Notes: generated by a model not told the origin, from the letters alone. 64,000 bases of DNA from Streptomyces lomondensis (GCF_014651035.1 NZ_BMWC01000005.1:1-64000); one strand, 5' to 3'. Shown: positions 1 through 8,505, counted from the first letter of the stretch. Made by a program: numbers and translations.

Positions 1-83
1 TACAGGATGCCGACCCGCGTTCTGCGGGAGGCCAGCAGCTTGCGCGGCCGTGCGGGGGCATTGGCGGTCAGGGTGGCGGCCAT
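1..83 (-). CDS. ABC transporter permease, N-terminus only
   Basis: The ATG lies 3 bp beyond the stop of the ATPase gene, and the frame stays open to the window edge. It encodes about 27 residues (MAATLTANAPARPRKLLASR and on), a basic leader typical of the cytoplasmic N-terminus of a PotB/PotC-type inner-membrane permease. The position, directly after an ATPase and a polyamine-type binding protein on the same strand, makes a permease by far the likeliest product. The membrane segments themselves lie outside the window, so the family is inferred from the operon. Confidence 0.7.
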   Translation of the reverse strand, partial: MAATLTANAPARPRKLLASRRTRVGIL

Positions 84-86
84 GGC

Positions 87-1226
87 TCACCCGCCCTGTT
101 CGACGGGGAAGAGGTTGACGTCGTCCGGGTCGGCGCTGATTCCGACCCGCTCGCCGGTGACGGGTCCGCGGCCGGCCGGTACTTCCAGGCGCAGCAGCGG
201 TGCGTCGCCGCCGTCGACGCGTACACCGGCGCGGACCAGGGTGCCGACGTAGGTGGCGGTCTCGACCGTGCCGGTACAGAAGCCGTCGTCGGGCGCGTCG
301 GCCCGCAGCCGGCCCGGCTGGATGCCGGCCTTGACCGCGGTGCCGGGGGCCAGAGCGTGACGCCTGGCCGTCAGCAGACCACCGCACTGGTCGAGGCGGA
401 CCAGGGTGTGCTCGTCGGTGTGCCGTTCGACGCGGCCTTCGATGAAGTTGGCCGCGCCGAGGAAGTCCGCGACGAAGGGAGTCCTCGGGCGCTCGAACAG
501 CTCCCGGGGCGTGTCGAACTGCTCGATCCTGCCGTTGCGCATCACCGCGATGCGGTCGGACATGACCAGCGCCTCTTCCTGATCGTGCGTCACATAGATG
601 ACGGTCAGGCCGAGTTCCTGCTGAATGGACTTGATCTCGACCTGGAGCTGGTCGCGCAGCTTCTTGTCCAGGGCGCCGAGCGGCTCGTCCATGAGGATCA
701 CCGGCGGGCGATAGACCAGCGCGCGGCACAGGGCGACGCGCTGCTGCTGGCCACCGGACAGCTCGCGGGGACGGCGGCCGCCGAAGCCGGACAGGCCGGC
801 GATCTCCAGGGTCTCCCCCACCCGCCGGCGGATCTCGTCCTTCGGCACGCCGCGGAGCGTGAGCGGGAAGGCGACGTTCTCATGCACGGTCATGTGCGGG
901 AAGAGCAGGTACTGCTGGAAGACGAAGCCGAGGTTGCGCTTCTGCGGAGCGAGCCGCGTGACGTCGCGGTCCCCGACGGTGATGGTGCCGGAGTCCGGCT
1001 CGCAGAACCCGGCGATCATCATCAGGGTCGTGGTCTTGCCCGACCCCGAGGCGCCGAGGAAGGTGATGAACTCCCCGGCGGCGATCTCCATCGACGCCTC
1101 GTCCACGGCGACGACGTCGCCGTACGTCTTGCGCAGGGCCACCACCGACAGCGGTTTCCCGGTCAAGGTGGCCGACTTGTCGCCGGCCACCTCGACAGAC
1201 GGTGCGGCCACACCGAATTCAGCCAC
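87..1226 (-). CDS. ABC transporter ATP-binding protein, spermidine/putrescine (PotA) type
   Basis: A 379-residue importer ATPase that would power uptake of a small cationic or amino-acid-like solute. Visible motifs are Walker A GASGSGKT (about residues 58-65), the LSGGQ signature (156-160), Walker B VILMDEP (about 177-183) and a TOBE-like C-terminal third, as in PotA/CUT1-type ATPases. The GTG start at 1226 was chosen because it gives the usual family N-terminus, has GGAG just upstream, and overlaps the stop of the binding-protein gene by 8 bp, implying translational coupling. A longer reading from 1322 would run through the upstream gene in another frame and is unlikely. The substrate is not readable from the ATPase; it is inferred from the neighbouring oxidase and binding protein. 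Confidence 0.9.
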   Translation of the reverse strand: MAEFGVAAPSVEVAGDKSATLTGKPLSVVALRKTYGDVVAVDEASMEIAAGEFITFLGASGSGKTTTLMMIAGFCEPDSGTITVGDRDVTRLAPQKRNLGFVFQQYLLFPHMTVHENVAFPLTLRGVPKDEIRRRVGETLEIAGLSGFGGRRPRELSGGQQQRVALCRALVYRPPVILMDEPLGALDKKLRDQLQVEIKSIQQELGLTVIYVTHDQEEALVMSDRIAVMRNGRIEQFDTPRELFERPRTPFVADFLGAANFIEGRVERHTDEHTLVRLDQCGGLLTARRHALAPGTAVKAGIQPGRLRADAPDDGFCTGTVETATYVGTLVRAGVRVDGGDAPLLRLEVPAGRGPVTGERVGISADPDDVNLFPVEQGG

Positions 1227-2322
1227 GAGCCCACTCCAACCAGCGCGTGCTGACAGCCGCTTCGTTCTTGATCCACCAGTCGATGTCCACGTCGAAGCCC
1301 TTGTCGTAGTACTGCGGCGCACCGACGAGCGCGTTGCGCTCCTCCTTGGTGAGCTTGGCGTAGGCCACCGGGGACGATGGGCTCGTCGGGAAGACCTTGG
1401 CCAGGGCTGCCGAGACCTCGGGACGCAGCGCGTAGTCCATGAGCTGGTAGGCGGCGTCCACGTGGGCCGCGCCCTTGGCGATGCCGTAGCCCTGGAACTG
1501 GCGGCGGGCGCCGTTGAGCTGCCGCGCGACCGGGACGCCCTGCTTCTGCAGATCAGCGAGCCGGCCGTCCCAGACAGTGGACATCGTCACTTCCTGGCGG
1601 CTGAGCAGCACACCGGGGAGCGGGCCGCTGTCCCAGAACTTCTTGATGTCGGACCGGAGCCGGCTCAGCACCTTGAATGCACGGTCCACGTCGAGCGGGT
1701 ACAGCTTGTCCATCGGGACGCCGTCGGCCAGCAGCGCGAACTCCAGCTCGGGCAGGTCGGCGTCCGGGTTGCACATCGAGCGGCCGCCCTTGAACGCCTT
1801 GGTGTCCCAGAAGTCCGCCCACGACTCCGGCTTACGGCCTCCGAAGGCGTCAGTGCGGTACCCCATGCAGTTGGCATAGAGGCTGTAGGCGACGGAATGG
1901 TCGGTGACCTGGTTCTTGGGGAGCTGCGCCCTCTTCAGGCTCTTGATCCGGTCCGGGTCCAGGGTCTCCAGGGCGTCCTGGGCCGTGAACTTGGCGAGGT
2001 CCATCATCCCGATGTCAATAAGGTCGAACTGGGGGCGGCCCTGCTTGATCTGCGCCTGCATCTGGGTGGCCTGGAGGTTGACCACCTGGACGTTGATGCC
2101 GGTCTCCTGGGTGAACGGCGTGTAGACCGCCTGTTGGAGGGCGTCGCCGTAGGAACCGCCGCTGTTGCGGACGACCACCGTCTTGCCGCCGCCCTTGCCG
2201 CCGCCGGACGAGGCGCGGCTGGTGCCGGTGCCGCAGGCGGCGAGGGAGGGCAGGGCGGCGAGGACGGCCAGGCCGCCTGCTCCGCGCAGGAGTGCTCTGC
2301 GGCCGATCATGGGATCACTCAT
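1219..2322 (-). CDS. ABC transporter substrate-binding lipoprotein, PotD-like
   Basis: A 367-residue extracytoplasmic solute-binding protein. The N-terminus has a twin arginine (R8-R9), a hydrophobic stretch and a lipobox ending LAAC (Cys30), then a Gly/Ser linker, so it is probably a membrane-anchored lipoprotein, possibly Tat-exported. The start is supported by AGGAG about 8 bases ahead of the ATG. The body (VVRNSGGSYGDALQQAVYTP and on) resembles the spermidine/putrescine-binding family (bacterial solute-binding family 8), whose members also carry opines, betaines or other amines. It is the first transport gene of the operon binding protein-ATPase-permease, downstream of an amine oxidase, suggesting that the captured amine is what the oxidase degrades. 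Confidence 0.9.
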   Translation of the reverse strand: MSDPMIGRRALLRGAGGLAVLAALPSLAACGTGTSRASSGGGKGGGKTVVVRNSGGSYGDALQQAVYTPFTQETGINVQVVNLQATQMQAQIKQGRPQFDLIDIGMMDLAKFTAQDALETLDPDRIKSLKRAQLPKNQVTDHSVAYSLYANCMGYRTDAFGGRKPESWADFWDTKAFKGGRSMCNPDADLPELEFALLADGVPMDKLYPLDVDRAFKVLSRLRSDIKKFWDSGPLPGVLLSRQEVTMSTVWDGRLADLQKQGVPVARQLNGARRQFQGYGIAKGAAHVDAAYQLMDYALRPEVSAALAKVFPTSPSSPVAYAKLTKEERNALVGAPQYYDKGFDVDIDWWIKNEAAVSTRWLEWARG

Positions 2323-2419
2323 GACAAATCTCCTGGAATTAGCGCGTGGGGACTAGCTGTTCGGGGTGGAGAAGGGTGGGTCGGGGGGTGGTGCCGACGG
2401 GCGTGTGGGCGGCGCCGGG

Positions 2420-2836
2420 TCAGTCATGCGGCTGAGCGATGGCGGCGAGCTCCGCGCCGGGGGCGACGGTGAGCCCGTTCATGCCGTAAAGGATCTGTCC
2501 GGTGGCCCACTCGCGCGGCTGGACAGTCACCGGAGTGACGTGCTGGGGCGCCTCGATCACGTTCTCGAAGAGCCAGGCCGCCGGCCGCTCGGTGTCGCCC
2601 TCCCTCGGGGTCGCCGGGGAAGACACGGTTGATATTCATGCCGCCCAACGGGACTTGCCCAGGCGCCCGTCGTACACGCCCGGCGGGTTGGCCACGGGGC
2701 AGATCACCACTTGGCCGACGACGTCGTCCGGCTCCAGCAGCCCGCCGTCCACGGTCGTGGGACCGAGGTCAACGGGGACGGTGCCCCGGGTCTTGCGGCC
2801 CGGCTCGTCCCGCAGCGGGCCAATGATCAGTGTCAT
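2420..2836 (-). pseudogene. Decayed succinylglutamate desuccinylase/aspartoacylase-family gene
   Basis: Three consecutive pieces in different frames read like one protein family. The N-terminal piece is at 2836-2636 (RKTRGTVPVDLGPTTVD, then VVICPVANPPGVYDGRL). NINRVFPGDP, the family's N-L/I-N-R-x-F-P-G block, is near 2640-2607, and a C-terminal piece is at about 2600-2420 (DTERPAAWLF, then EWATGQILYGMNG). About 130 codons remain of a family usually over 300 residues. The stretch that should hold the first zinc ligands (normally a GxHGxE-like motif) is missing between VDLGPTTVD and GLLEPDD. I see at least two frame changes and internal deletions, so it cannot encode a working hydrolase. It lies between the oxidase and the transporter, probably once a hydrolase of the same pathway. 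Sequencing error could explain a frameshift but not the missing blocks. Confidence 0.75.
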
Positions 2837-2879
2837 GTCGTTCCTCGTTCAGGCCCCGGTGCCGCCCAACGTGGCGCAC

Positions 2880-4019
2880 TCAGGCCGTAATACGGCCGAC
2901 GGTCGTGATGAAGTCGATCGGCTGGGCGGAGTCCCCGTCCAGCGCAAGGTCGGCGGCGATGTCACCGAAGGCGGGCGAGAGCTTGAAGCCGTGGCCGGAG
3001 AACCCGGCGAGCAGGATCACGTTCTCGTTACCGGCGCCGGGCAGCGGGCCGACCAAGGGGCGGTCGCTCTCGGTGTAGCCCTCCATGTAGACGGACAGGC
3101 GGGTCGGGTCCGGGTGCAGGTCCGGCAGAAAGCGGCCGAGCAGCTCGGTGAAGATCTCCAGTTCCTCCGGCTGGACAGTGCGCTCCAGCCGGTCGGGGCC
3201 GTCGATCAGGCGGTGCAGGGTGCGGTTGAGCCCGATCTTGACGGAGACGCCGTCCGGGGAGGGCAGGCCGTAGAAGTGATGCGGGGCGGTACGGATGAAG
3301 GCGGGACGCTCCTCACCGAACCACGCCTCAGTGGTGGGCGTGTACCAGGCGCTGACCAGCCGGCGGACCTCCACCTCCCACGGCAGGTCGGGAAGCAGGT
3401 CGTTCACCCAGGGGCCGACGGTGACGACGACCGCGTCGAAGCGCTCACTGCAGGAGTCGGTGCGTACCTCCACCCCGGAGCCGACCGGGACGATCTCCTT
3501 CACCTCGGTGTACCGGCGGATGCGGGCGCCCAGCTCCTCGGCGCGGCGGGCCGCAGTCTGGACGGACAGCTCGGGTCGGATGAAGCCCGCCCGGCGGTCG
3601 AGCACGGCCGCTTCACCCTCCTCCAAACGGTACTGCGGGAAACGCTTGGCCAGCGCATCCACGTCGAGCACCTCATGATCGAGGCCGTGCTCGGCGATGG
3701 ACTCCAGGACAGTGGCCATCTGCCGGTGCTCGGTGGGGCCCATCAGCAGACATCCGGTCAGCCGCCGCAGCTCCCGGCCGGTCTCCCGCTGGAGCTCCTC
3801 CCACAGCACGTCGGCGTGCTTCAGCAGCGGCACCCACCGGGATTCCTCGAAGTGCGCGCTGCGGAAGATCCGTGTCTCTCCGCCCGCGGCGCTGCGATCG
3901 TGGCCTGGCGCGAACCGGTCGTACCCGACGACCTCCGCCCCACGGGCCGCCAGCCGCCACGCGGCCTGACTGCCCATCGTACCGACGCCTACAACGGCGA
4001 CACGCTTCCTGACAGACAC
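2880..4019 (-). CDS. FAD-dependent oxidase, sarcosine oxidase/N-methyltryptophan oxidase (SoxA/SolA) family
   Basis: A 379-residue flavoenzyme expected to oxidise N-methyl or secondary amino acids to the imine, producing H2O2 and aldehyde. The N-terminal dinucleotide-binding motif is GVGTMG (residues 11-16), followed by a DRFAPGHDRSAAGGETRIFR segment that matches the FAD region of monomeric sarcosine oxidases. The C-terminal GFSGHGFKLSPAFG is the classic flavin-attachment or substrate-proximal block, but where covalent-FAD members have Cys in a KxCxY-type motif I see MEGYTESDRPLVG, so the exact subclass is open. The GTG at 4019 was chosen for its AAGGAAA upstream and family-like N-terminus. 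It is first in the minus-strand operon, ahead of the decayed hydrolase and the ABC importer, and is divergent from the XRE-cupin regulator. Confidence 0.88.
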   Translation of the reverse strand: MSVRKRVAVVGVGTMGSQAAWRLAARGAEVVGYDRFAPGHDRSAAGGETRIFRSAHFEESRWVPLLKHADVLWEELQRETGRELRRLTGCLLMGPTEHRQMATVLESIAEHGLDHEVLDVDALAKRFPQYRLEEGEAAVLDRRAGFIRPELSVQTAARRAEELGARIRRYTEVKEIVPVGSGVEVRTDSCSERFDAVVVTVGPWVNDLLPDLPWEVEVRRLVSAWYTPTTEAWFGEERPAFIRTAPHHFYGLPSPDGVSVKIGLNRTLHRLIDGPDRLERTVQPEELEIFTELLGRFLPDLHPDPTRLSVYMEGYTESDRPLVGPLPGAGNENVILLAGFSGHGFKLSPAFGDIAADLALDGDSAQPIDFITTVGRITA

Positions 4020-4582
4020 AAGGGTTTCCTTCCGATCGCCGGGTGCGCACGTTGGGCCCCGACACAACAGGCTGCTGATATTTCCGTGAGGGAGGCGTCG
4101 GGGAATCGGAGCTGGGCCGCAGCGTTGCCAAGGCGAATTGCGTTGAGCAGGGAACTTACGTCAGCCGCCGACGTGACGCGAGCTGCCCTCCGATAACGAT
4201 GTGCCTAAGTGCGTGGCAGCCAAGGGAAAGATTCGAACAGTCCTTACCGTGTGCCACAAAGTGGAACGTCGAGCTGGAATGTGGCACGAGGATGGCAGTC
4301 CATCGAAGGGCGGTCAAGGGGGTGTCCGCAACATATTGTGCGCCGATCAGCATGTGAAGCGGAGTATCTTGCCGGCCTGAGAGGGAGAGACCGGAGGGAT
4401 ACCTCCGAGCCGGCCAAGTCGACGATGCAGCCACCCTGGCCACCCGGCCGAAGCCGACTCGCTGCACGCCAACCGCAAGGACTCCTCCCCGCGTACTGCA
4501 ACTGCTGGGGCGACGGCACTCATCAAACCGAGGATCCTCAGCATCTTGTGGGTGAGCTCACCTTGGTGCACACTTCCCAGAC
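4020..4582. promoter_or_regulatory. Divergent intergenic region between the amine-oxidase operon and the XRE-cupin regulator
   Basis: These 563 bases hold no convincing gene; short frames here lack coding-like codon use and homology. Both flanking genes start outward, so the region must hold two promoters and probably the operator of the XRE-cupin protein. One candidate operator is the inverted repeat GTGCCAC (4251-4257) / GTGGCAC (4281-4287). The G+C content is visibly lower than in the flanking genes. No -10/-35 assignment is firm. Confidence 0.5.
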
Positions 4583-5251
4583 ATGTCCGTCGAGGAGAGC
4601 CACGACCCGCAAACCGTCATGAGAGCCAGTGACACCCGGGCGGTCGCCAAGGAAACTGCTGATACCCGTGCGCTCGGCCGGCTGCTTCGCGACGCGCGAG
4701 CGCAGCGCGGTATGTCGCTGAAGAGGTTCGCAGCCGCCGCGGAGATCAGCGAGGGTCTGCTCAGCCAGTTCGAGCGAGGGCAAGGAAACCCGTCCCTGCT
4801 GACCCTGCAGAAAATCGCAGCGGCACTCGATGTGCCGTTGGCGCATCTCTTCTATAAGACGACACCGGACGAGGAGTCCGTTGACACAGAGAGCGACGTC
4901 CTCCCCAGGAGGCAGTGTGCCGTCGTCCCTTCCGGCGGCCGGAAGAAGCTGGTACTGCCGCAGGAACAACTGGTTTACGAACTGCTCACACCCGATCTCC
5001 AGCGGCCGCTGGAGATGATGCGGTGTGTGGTACCGCCCGGTTTCGATGGTCGTGCGAGGCCCTTCCAGCATGAGGGCGAAGAGGCAGTCCATGTGCTGGA
5101 AGGCCGCTTGCGGGCCCACGTGGCCGACGACGTGCACGACCTGGGGCCGGGCGACACGATCTCACTGCAGGCATCCCTGCCGCACTGGTGGGCGAACATC
5201 GGCGAGGTGCCTGTCGTCGTGATCAGCGCCTGCACTCCCCCGTCCTTCTGA
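4583..5251 (+). CDS. XRE-family transcriptional regulator with C-terminal cupin domain
   Basis: A 222-residue one-component regulator. Residues about 30-85 form an XRE helix-turn-helix (LGRLLRDARAQRGMSLKRFA, then EGLLSQFERGQGNPSLLTLQ). The C-terminal part (about 130-215) is a cupin-2 barrel with HEGEEAVHVLEGRL and PGDTISLQASLPHWWAN, where small ligands usually bind. Such proteins (PuuR/SinR-like) commonly govern divergent amine, polyamine or amino-acid catabolic genes. It is transcribed away from the oxidase/ABC operon, making that operon the obvious target. A region of about 30 residues before the HTH is unusual but in frame from the ATG. Confidence 0.88.
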   Translation: MSVEESHDPQTVMRASDTRAVAKETADTRALGRLLRDARAQRGMSLKRFAAAAEISEGLLSQFERGQGNPSLLTLQKIAAALDVPLAHLFYKTTPDEESVDTESDVLPRRQCAVVPSGGRKKLVLPQEQLVYELLTPDLQRPLEMMRCVVPPGFDGRARPFQHEGEEAVHVLEGRLRAHVADDVHDLGPGDTISLQASLPHWWANIGEVPVVVISACTPPSF

Positions 5252-5363
5252 CGCCGATACGCCTGTCCACCGGACGGACAACAGGATGAGCACCCGCCGA
5301 CGGTCCGCTGAGGCGCCCACTCTCTGAATCTCCGCACATCTCCGACTTGCACCTGGTTGTCAC

Positions 5364-5477
5364 GGCGGCACCGTCACTGACCTGGCCTTCTACGACGAGT
5401 ACGGCAACGTCCACTGCCGCAAGGTGCTCAGCCGTCGTAGTGAGCCCGCTCAGTCAACCCTGGCAGGCATTGAGGAA
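5364..5477 (+). pseudogene. Remnant of hydantoinase/oxoprolinase subunit A (HyuA) N-terminus
   Basis: Translation gives GGTVTDLAFYDEYGNVHCRK then VLSRRSEPAQSTLAGIEE. This matches the start of HyuA/N-methylhydantoinase A proteins, where a DxGGTFTD phosphate-binding motif is followed by a Y-D-x-x-G-x-V-x-x-x-K-V pattern and an AGI-x-E segment. The start codon and first residues are missing, and after GIEE the frame carries unrelated sequence to a stop near 5626. About 38 of roughly 700 codons survive. The hydantoin link fits the nearby sarcosine-oxidase-like enzyme, since N-methylhydantoin leads to sarcosine in creatinine degradation, but that pathway is inferred. Confidence 0.55.
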
Positions 5478-5994
5478 TGCAGGCTGAGGTACACGTTCCC
5501 GCTGGCGCGGGGGGCGAGAATGCACCAGGGAACGCGGCCTTTCGTCATCGCGTTTGCCACGCCGGCACCGTCAACGCTCCGGTCCAGCACCGCAACCGAC
5601 ACGCCGTCAGCGTCCTCGACCACGTGACCGGTCTTCGTGTCCATCAGGTGTCCCTTCTGATAGGGCTTCCACCTAATTCATGACACTCCCATGCACCACA
5701 CCCACTCCAGCATGGTGGCCACGAATGGTGTTGCGGGTTGTTCAGTCGTTGTCGTTGGTGCTGGGACGCGCCCGAGTTCGCGTCCTCGCATGGTTCGACT
5801 CACAACGCGTCAGCCCTTTCGCACCGCGGGCGTTCATCCGTGAAGTACGGGATCACATCACTGCGGCCGGGAAGATCCACACTCCTGAGCGATGCCGATG
5901 ACATTGCCATCGCAAAGTCCTGGACATGATCGGTGGGCTGAACAGTGCGCCGATTCGAGTAGGCCGCTGCTGTGGGTTGGGCGATTGGGTTCCC
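5478..5994. other. Region without a recognisable intact gene
   Basis: Both strands have short open frames, but codon use is unlike the neighbours and none matches a family I know. The region joins the HyuA remnant to the truncated copper ATPase and looks like rearranged, decaying DNA. The last part (to about 5800 on the minus strand) is read as a junk C-terminal extension of the truncated ATPase. Confidence 0.5.
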
Positions 5995-6369
5995 TGCGAA
6001 GCACAGCCATTGCCAGTTGCGGAATTGCCAGGCGGGCACCATCGACAGCACGAGCACGGGCACCGAGAGCAGCGCGGTGATCAGCAGCCGGTCGCGTTCC
6101 TGCCGGGCCTCGCCGGACTCGCCCTGGGCCTGCTGGTTCTGGTGCTCCCGGTTCTTCTTGGGAGGCTCGGGGAGGGCGGCGGTGTAGCCGGCCTTCTCGA
6201 CCGTCGCGACGAGTTCCTCACGACGGACGTGCGCCGGATGGCTGACCCGGGCCCGCCCGGTGGCCAGGTTGACGGTCGCCGTCACCCCGTCCAGCTTGGC
6301 GAGCTTCTTCTCCACGCGCTTCACACAGGCCGCGCAGGTCATCCCGCCCACCTTCAGATCGGTGGTCAA
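5800..6369 (-). pseudogene. Truncated copper-translocating P-type ATPase (CopA-like), N-terminal part only
   Basis: From a TTG at 6369 (GGAGA upstream) the frame encodes a heavy-metal-associated domain with the copper-binding GMTCAACV motif. A linker and the first transmembrane segment follow (LLITALLSVPVLVLSMVPAW, then QFRNWQWLCFA). Similarity stops at about 5995. The remaining codons to the stop at 5800 are unrelated, so the A-domain, phosphorylation motif DKTG, N-domain and seven other helices are missing. A complete CopA has about 750 residues; about 125 family-like ones remain. It could at most make a membrane-tethered copper-binding stub. A Met/His-rich coding tail precedes it by 26 bp, so this was probably a copper-resistance operon. 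Confidence 0.75.
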
Positions 6370-6394
6370 GAGGATGTCTCCGGTTCCGTGCCCA

Positions 6395-6600
6395 TCAGCC
6401 GTCGCTTCCGTGCATGCCCGGCATGTCCTGCATGTCTTCCATGCCACCGCTCCCGCCTCCGTCGCCGCTCCGGTTCGTCCCGGTGCCGTGCATGCCGGGC
6501 GCGACAGGCCTGCCGGTCGAGGTAGCGCCCGCCGCCCAGACCGAGGTCATCGACGGCATCCCTGTCCAGATGGAGTTCGGCTGGTGAGCCGTCAGCAGCT
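6395..6600 (-). pseudogene. C-terminal fragment of a Met/His-rich (copper-related?) protein
   Basis: In the frame ending at 6395 the minus strand reads HELLTAHQPNSIWTGMPSMT through a Gly/Ser linker to MEDMQDMPGMHGSDG and stop. A Met-Asp-His-rich tail of this kind is typical of periplasmic or surface copper-binding proteins, and the stop lies 26 bp before the copper-ATPase start. An in-frame stop precedes the conserved-looking part (near 6605-6610), so the 5' part of the gene is gone. I do not recognise the exact family. A second frame here (to 6366) is also open and could be the real one, but it has no recognisable features. Confidence 0.4.
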
Positions 6601-6659
6601 CGTGCGACGAAGCTGATCCTCGTCCTGTTCATCGAGCTCGGGCGGCTGGTCGTTGGTGC

Positions 6660-7385
6660 TCAGGACCCTTCGATACGTTGGTTGCTGATGGACTGCCGGT
6701 CATAAAGGCACTTGGCGTAGCGGGACAGCAGGACCTCGACACTGTTCCCGTCCCGTTGGGCGCCCTCGGCGGGGTCGACGCCCGCGCACAGCCAGGTGGA
6801 CAGGGCCGAGTGGCGCAGGTCATAGGGGCGTTTCGCGAGCGGGGTGCTGGTGAGGGCGGGCGGCAGAGCCAGTTCGCGGGTCTCGTGCCAGACCCGGTTG
6901 TAAGTGGTGTAAGTGATGATCCGGCCCTGCTCGGTGAAGAACAGCCGGCCGTCGTCAGCCGTGCCGAACGTGGCGACGTGCTCCCTCCACAGCGTCACCA
7001 GGTGCGGTGGCAACGGCACCACCCGCGTCTCTCCCGGCGGGCGGTTCTTCAGCCCACGCTCGTCGTGGAACTTGCCGGTGTCGGTCTACCGCTTGCCCGC
7101 CTGCGGCAGCGTGCGATGCAGGACCAACCGCCCCCAACCGGTGCAAGGCATGCGGCAGTCCGGCAGCGCCACCGCAACCGCCTCCTCCGGACGCGGACCC
7201 GCGTAGTACATGCCGGCGAAGAACCCGACCAGCCGATGGCCACCGGCACGCCGATAGCCGCCCACGTAGGTGACGGCGTTCAGCAGATCCCGTGCCTGGT
7301 GAGGGTTGGCCACCACCCGCGGGTCCACCGCGATGACCGGCTTGGGCACCCGCCATCGGATCTTCTCCAGCGGATGACTGCCCAA
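6660..7385 (-). pseudogene. Tyrosine recombinase/phage-type integrase, C-terminal half with an in-frame amber codon
   Basis: Two stretches in the same frame form one catalytic domain. 7385-7089 gives AVDPRVVANPHQARDLLNAV, then FFAGMYYAGPRPEEAVAVAL with the first catalytic Arg, ending QAGKR. After a TAG at 7088-7086 comes TDTGKFHDERGLKNRPPGET, then PYDLRHSALSTWL (the HxxR box) and SVEVLLSRYAKCLYDRQ (the nucleophile Tyr). In related actinomycete integrases the residue after QAGKR is Trp, so one TGG-to-TAG change explains the stop. The N-terminal core-binding domain (150 or more residues) is also missing: the frame is closed just upstream of 7385. The gene is therefore dead by two routes. It is the only integrase trace in the window and probably a relic of an integrative element. 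Confidence 0.8.
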
Positions 7386-7631
7386 CTCGCGAGATCTTCG
7401 CGACCGGAGCGATCACCGCCCTCACAGCGATGGGCGGCCCTGGACTCACTGTGCGTAGCTGGTCCGTATACCCGAACATACCTCTGACCGGCAGCATCCG
7501 GACGCCGTGAGGCCCTCGGCTGGGGAGAATCGACCGCGCAAAATGGCGTCATCATGAAAGCCCCGGAAAGAAGCCAAGTCGCAGGTCAGCACGGCTCGTA
7601 TAGCGGTTCACGCAGGTCAGCCGTTGAGGGC

Positions 7632-7823
7632 GACGACTTCAAGAAGATCTCGTCGCGGGCGGCGATCCTGTTCGCTCCGACGCTGGTCGGGACGATCTAC
7701 GGCATGAACTTCACACACATGCCGGAGTTGCACTGGGCGTTCGGATACCCCTTCGCGATCGCCCTGATGGGGGTTGTCTGCACCAGTTTGTACGTCATCT
7801 TCAAGCGGCGGGACTGGCTCTGA
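7632..7823 (+). pseudogene. C-terminal fragment of a CorA-type magnesium/cobalt channel
   Basis: The translated stretch reads DDFKKISSRAAILFAPTLVG, TIYGMNFTHMPELHWAFGYP, then a second hydrophobic helix and a KRRDWL end. This is the CorA signature: TM1, the GMN selectivity motif, the extracellular MPE(L) loop, TM2 and a basic C-terminus. Only about 64 of roughly 330-370 residues remain; the cytoplasmic funnel domain is missing. Codons before 7632 belong to unrelated sequence (the open frame begins at 7554). It is a 5'-truncated relic, lying next to the integrase remnant. Confidence 0.85.
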
Positions 7824-7935
7824 GGCCGCGGTCGCGGACCACATCGGCGACTGTGCAACAACGCCGCCGTCCCGGGGCGGCCCGGGATGGTCATCGTGCG
7901 GGGGCTGGTCCACCAGACCGGCCCCCGTATTTCTT

Positions 7936-8484
7936 TCACTCAGTCCCCTCACTGGCGGCTGTGCGCCAGATCTGGACCAGGCAGTATTGATCCGCGCCAT
8001 TCAGTTTCTCTTCGTGCCCCGGCGGCATGGGCAAGGATTCCCGGTGTCCCGCCAACGGAGAGGTGAAAGGCCCGCCTGCACGATTGAATATCCACTGCCA
8101 TCGCATCCGGTACAAGCCGGACGAGGGCAGGATCAAGGGGACTTCTTTCTGCCCGCCATCGATGGTCTCCAGCGCGAGATCGCCGCCGGGAAGCTCCACC
8201 TCCACGTCATCCGCACCGGACCATTGAGCATCGCTTGCCGGGGGGACCGTTGACCAACTCTCCAACCGCACAGACGCCCGGATCACTTGGGGCGGCACCT
8301 GTAGATAGACCATGCCAGGGGCGGAAAGAAGCCAATTCGCGCGATCCGCATGTGGTGCATACGTATCGACACTCGTGTCAACCAGCCCAAAGATGCGATG
8401 ACTTGGAGAGACCACCGTCTCGAAAACATACAGCAGCCTGCTCAAGGGCACCTCGCACGTCATCAGTTGAGTCGCGAGCAGCAT
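7936..8484 (-). CDS. Hypothetical protein of lower G+C content
   Basis: A 182-residue frame whose protein looks globular and soluble (FGLVDTSVDTYAPHADRANW, GMVYLQVPPQVIRASVRLES, GADDVEVELPGGDLALETID, YRMRWQWIFN), with alternating beta-like strands and few low-complexity stretches. I recognise no family. Its DNA is distinctly less G+C-rich than the flanking genes and it lies between a CorA relic and an ECF sigma gene, suggesting acquired DNA. The start is unsure: neither the ATG at 8484 nor the next one downstream has a good ribosome-binding site. Balanced composition over the full length argues for a real gene. Confidence 0.55.
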   Translation of the reverse strand: MLLATQLMTCEVPLSRLLYVFETVVSPSHRIFGLVDTSVDTYAPHADRANWLLSAPGMVYLQVPPQVIRASVRLESWSTVPPASDAQWSGADDVEVELPGGDLALETIDGGQKEVPLILPSSGLYRMRWQWIFNRAGGPFTSPLAGHRESLPMPPGHEEKLNGADQYCLVQIWRTAASEGTE

Positions 8485-8505
8485 AATGCCCGCATGGCCT
8501 GCATC

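Noticed and set aside
4156..4519. Short minus-strand frames in the region between the oxidase and the XRE-cupin gene
   Set aside because: No ribosome-binding site, no family similarity and codon use unlike the neighbouring genes.
5450..5644. 64-codon minus-strand frame with a plausible-looking protein (HVVEDADGVSVAVLDRSVDG)
   Set aside because: It overlaps the HyuA remnant, has no clear start signal and matches no family I know; it may be a fragment, but I cannot support it.
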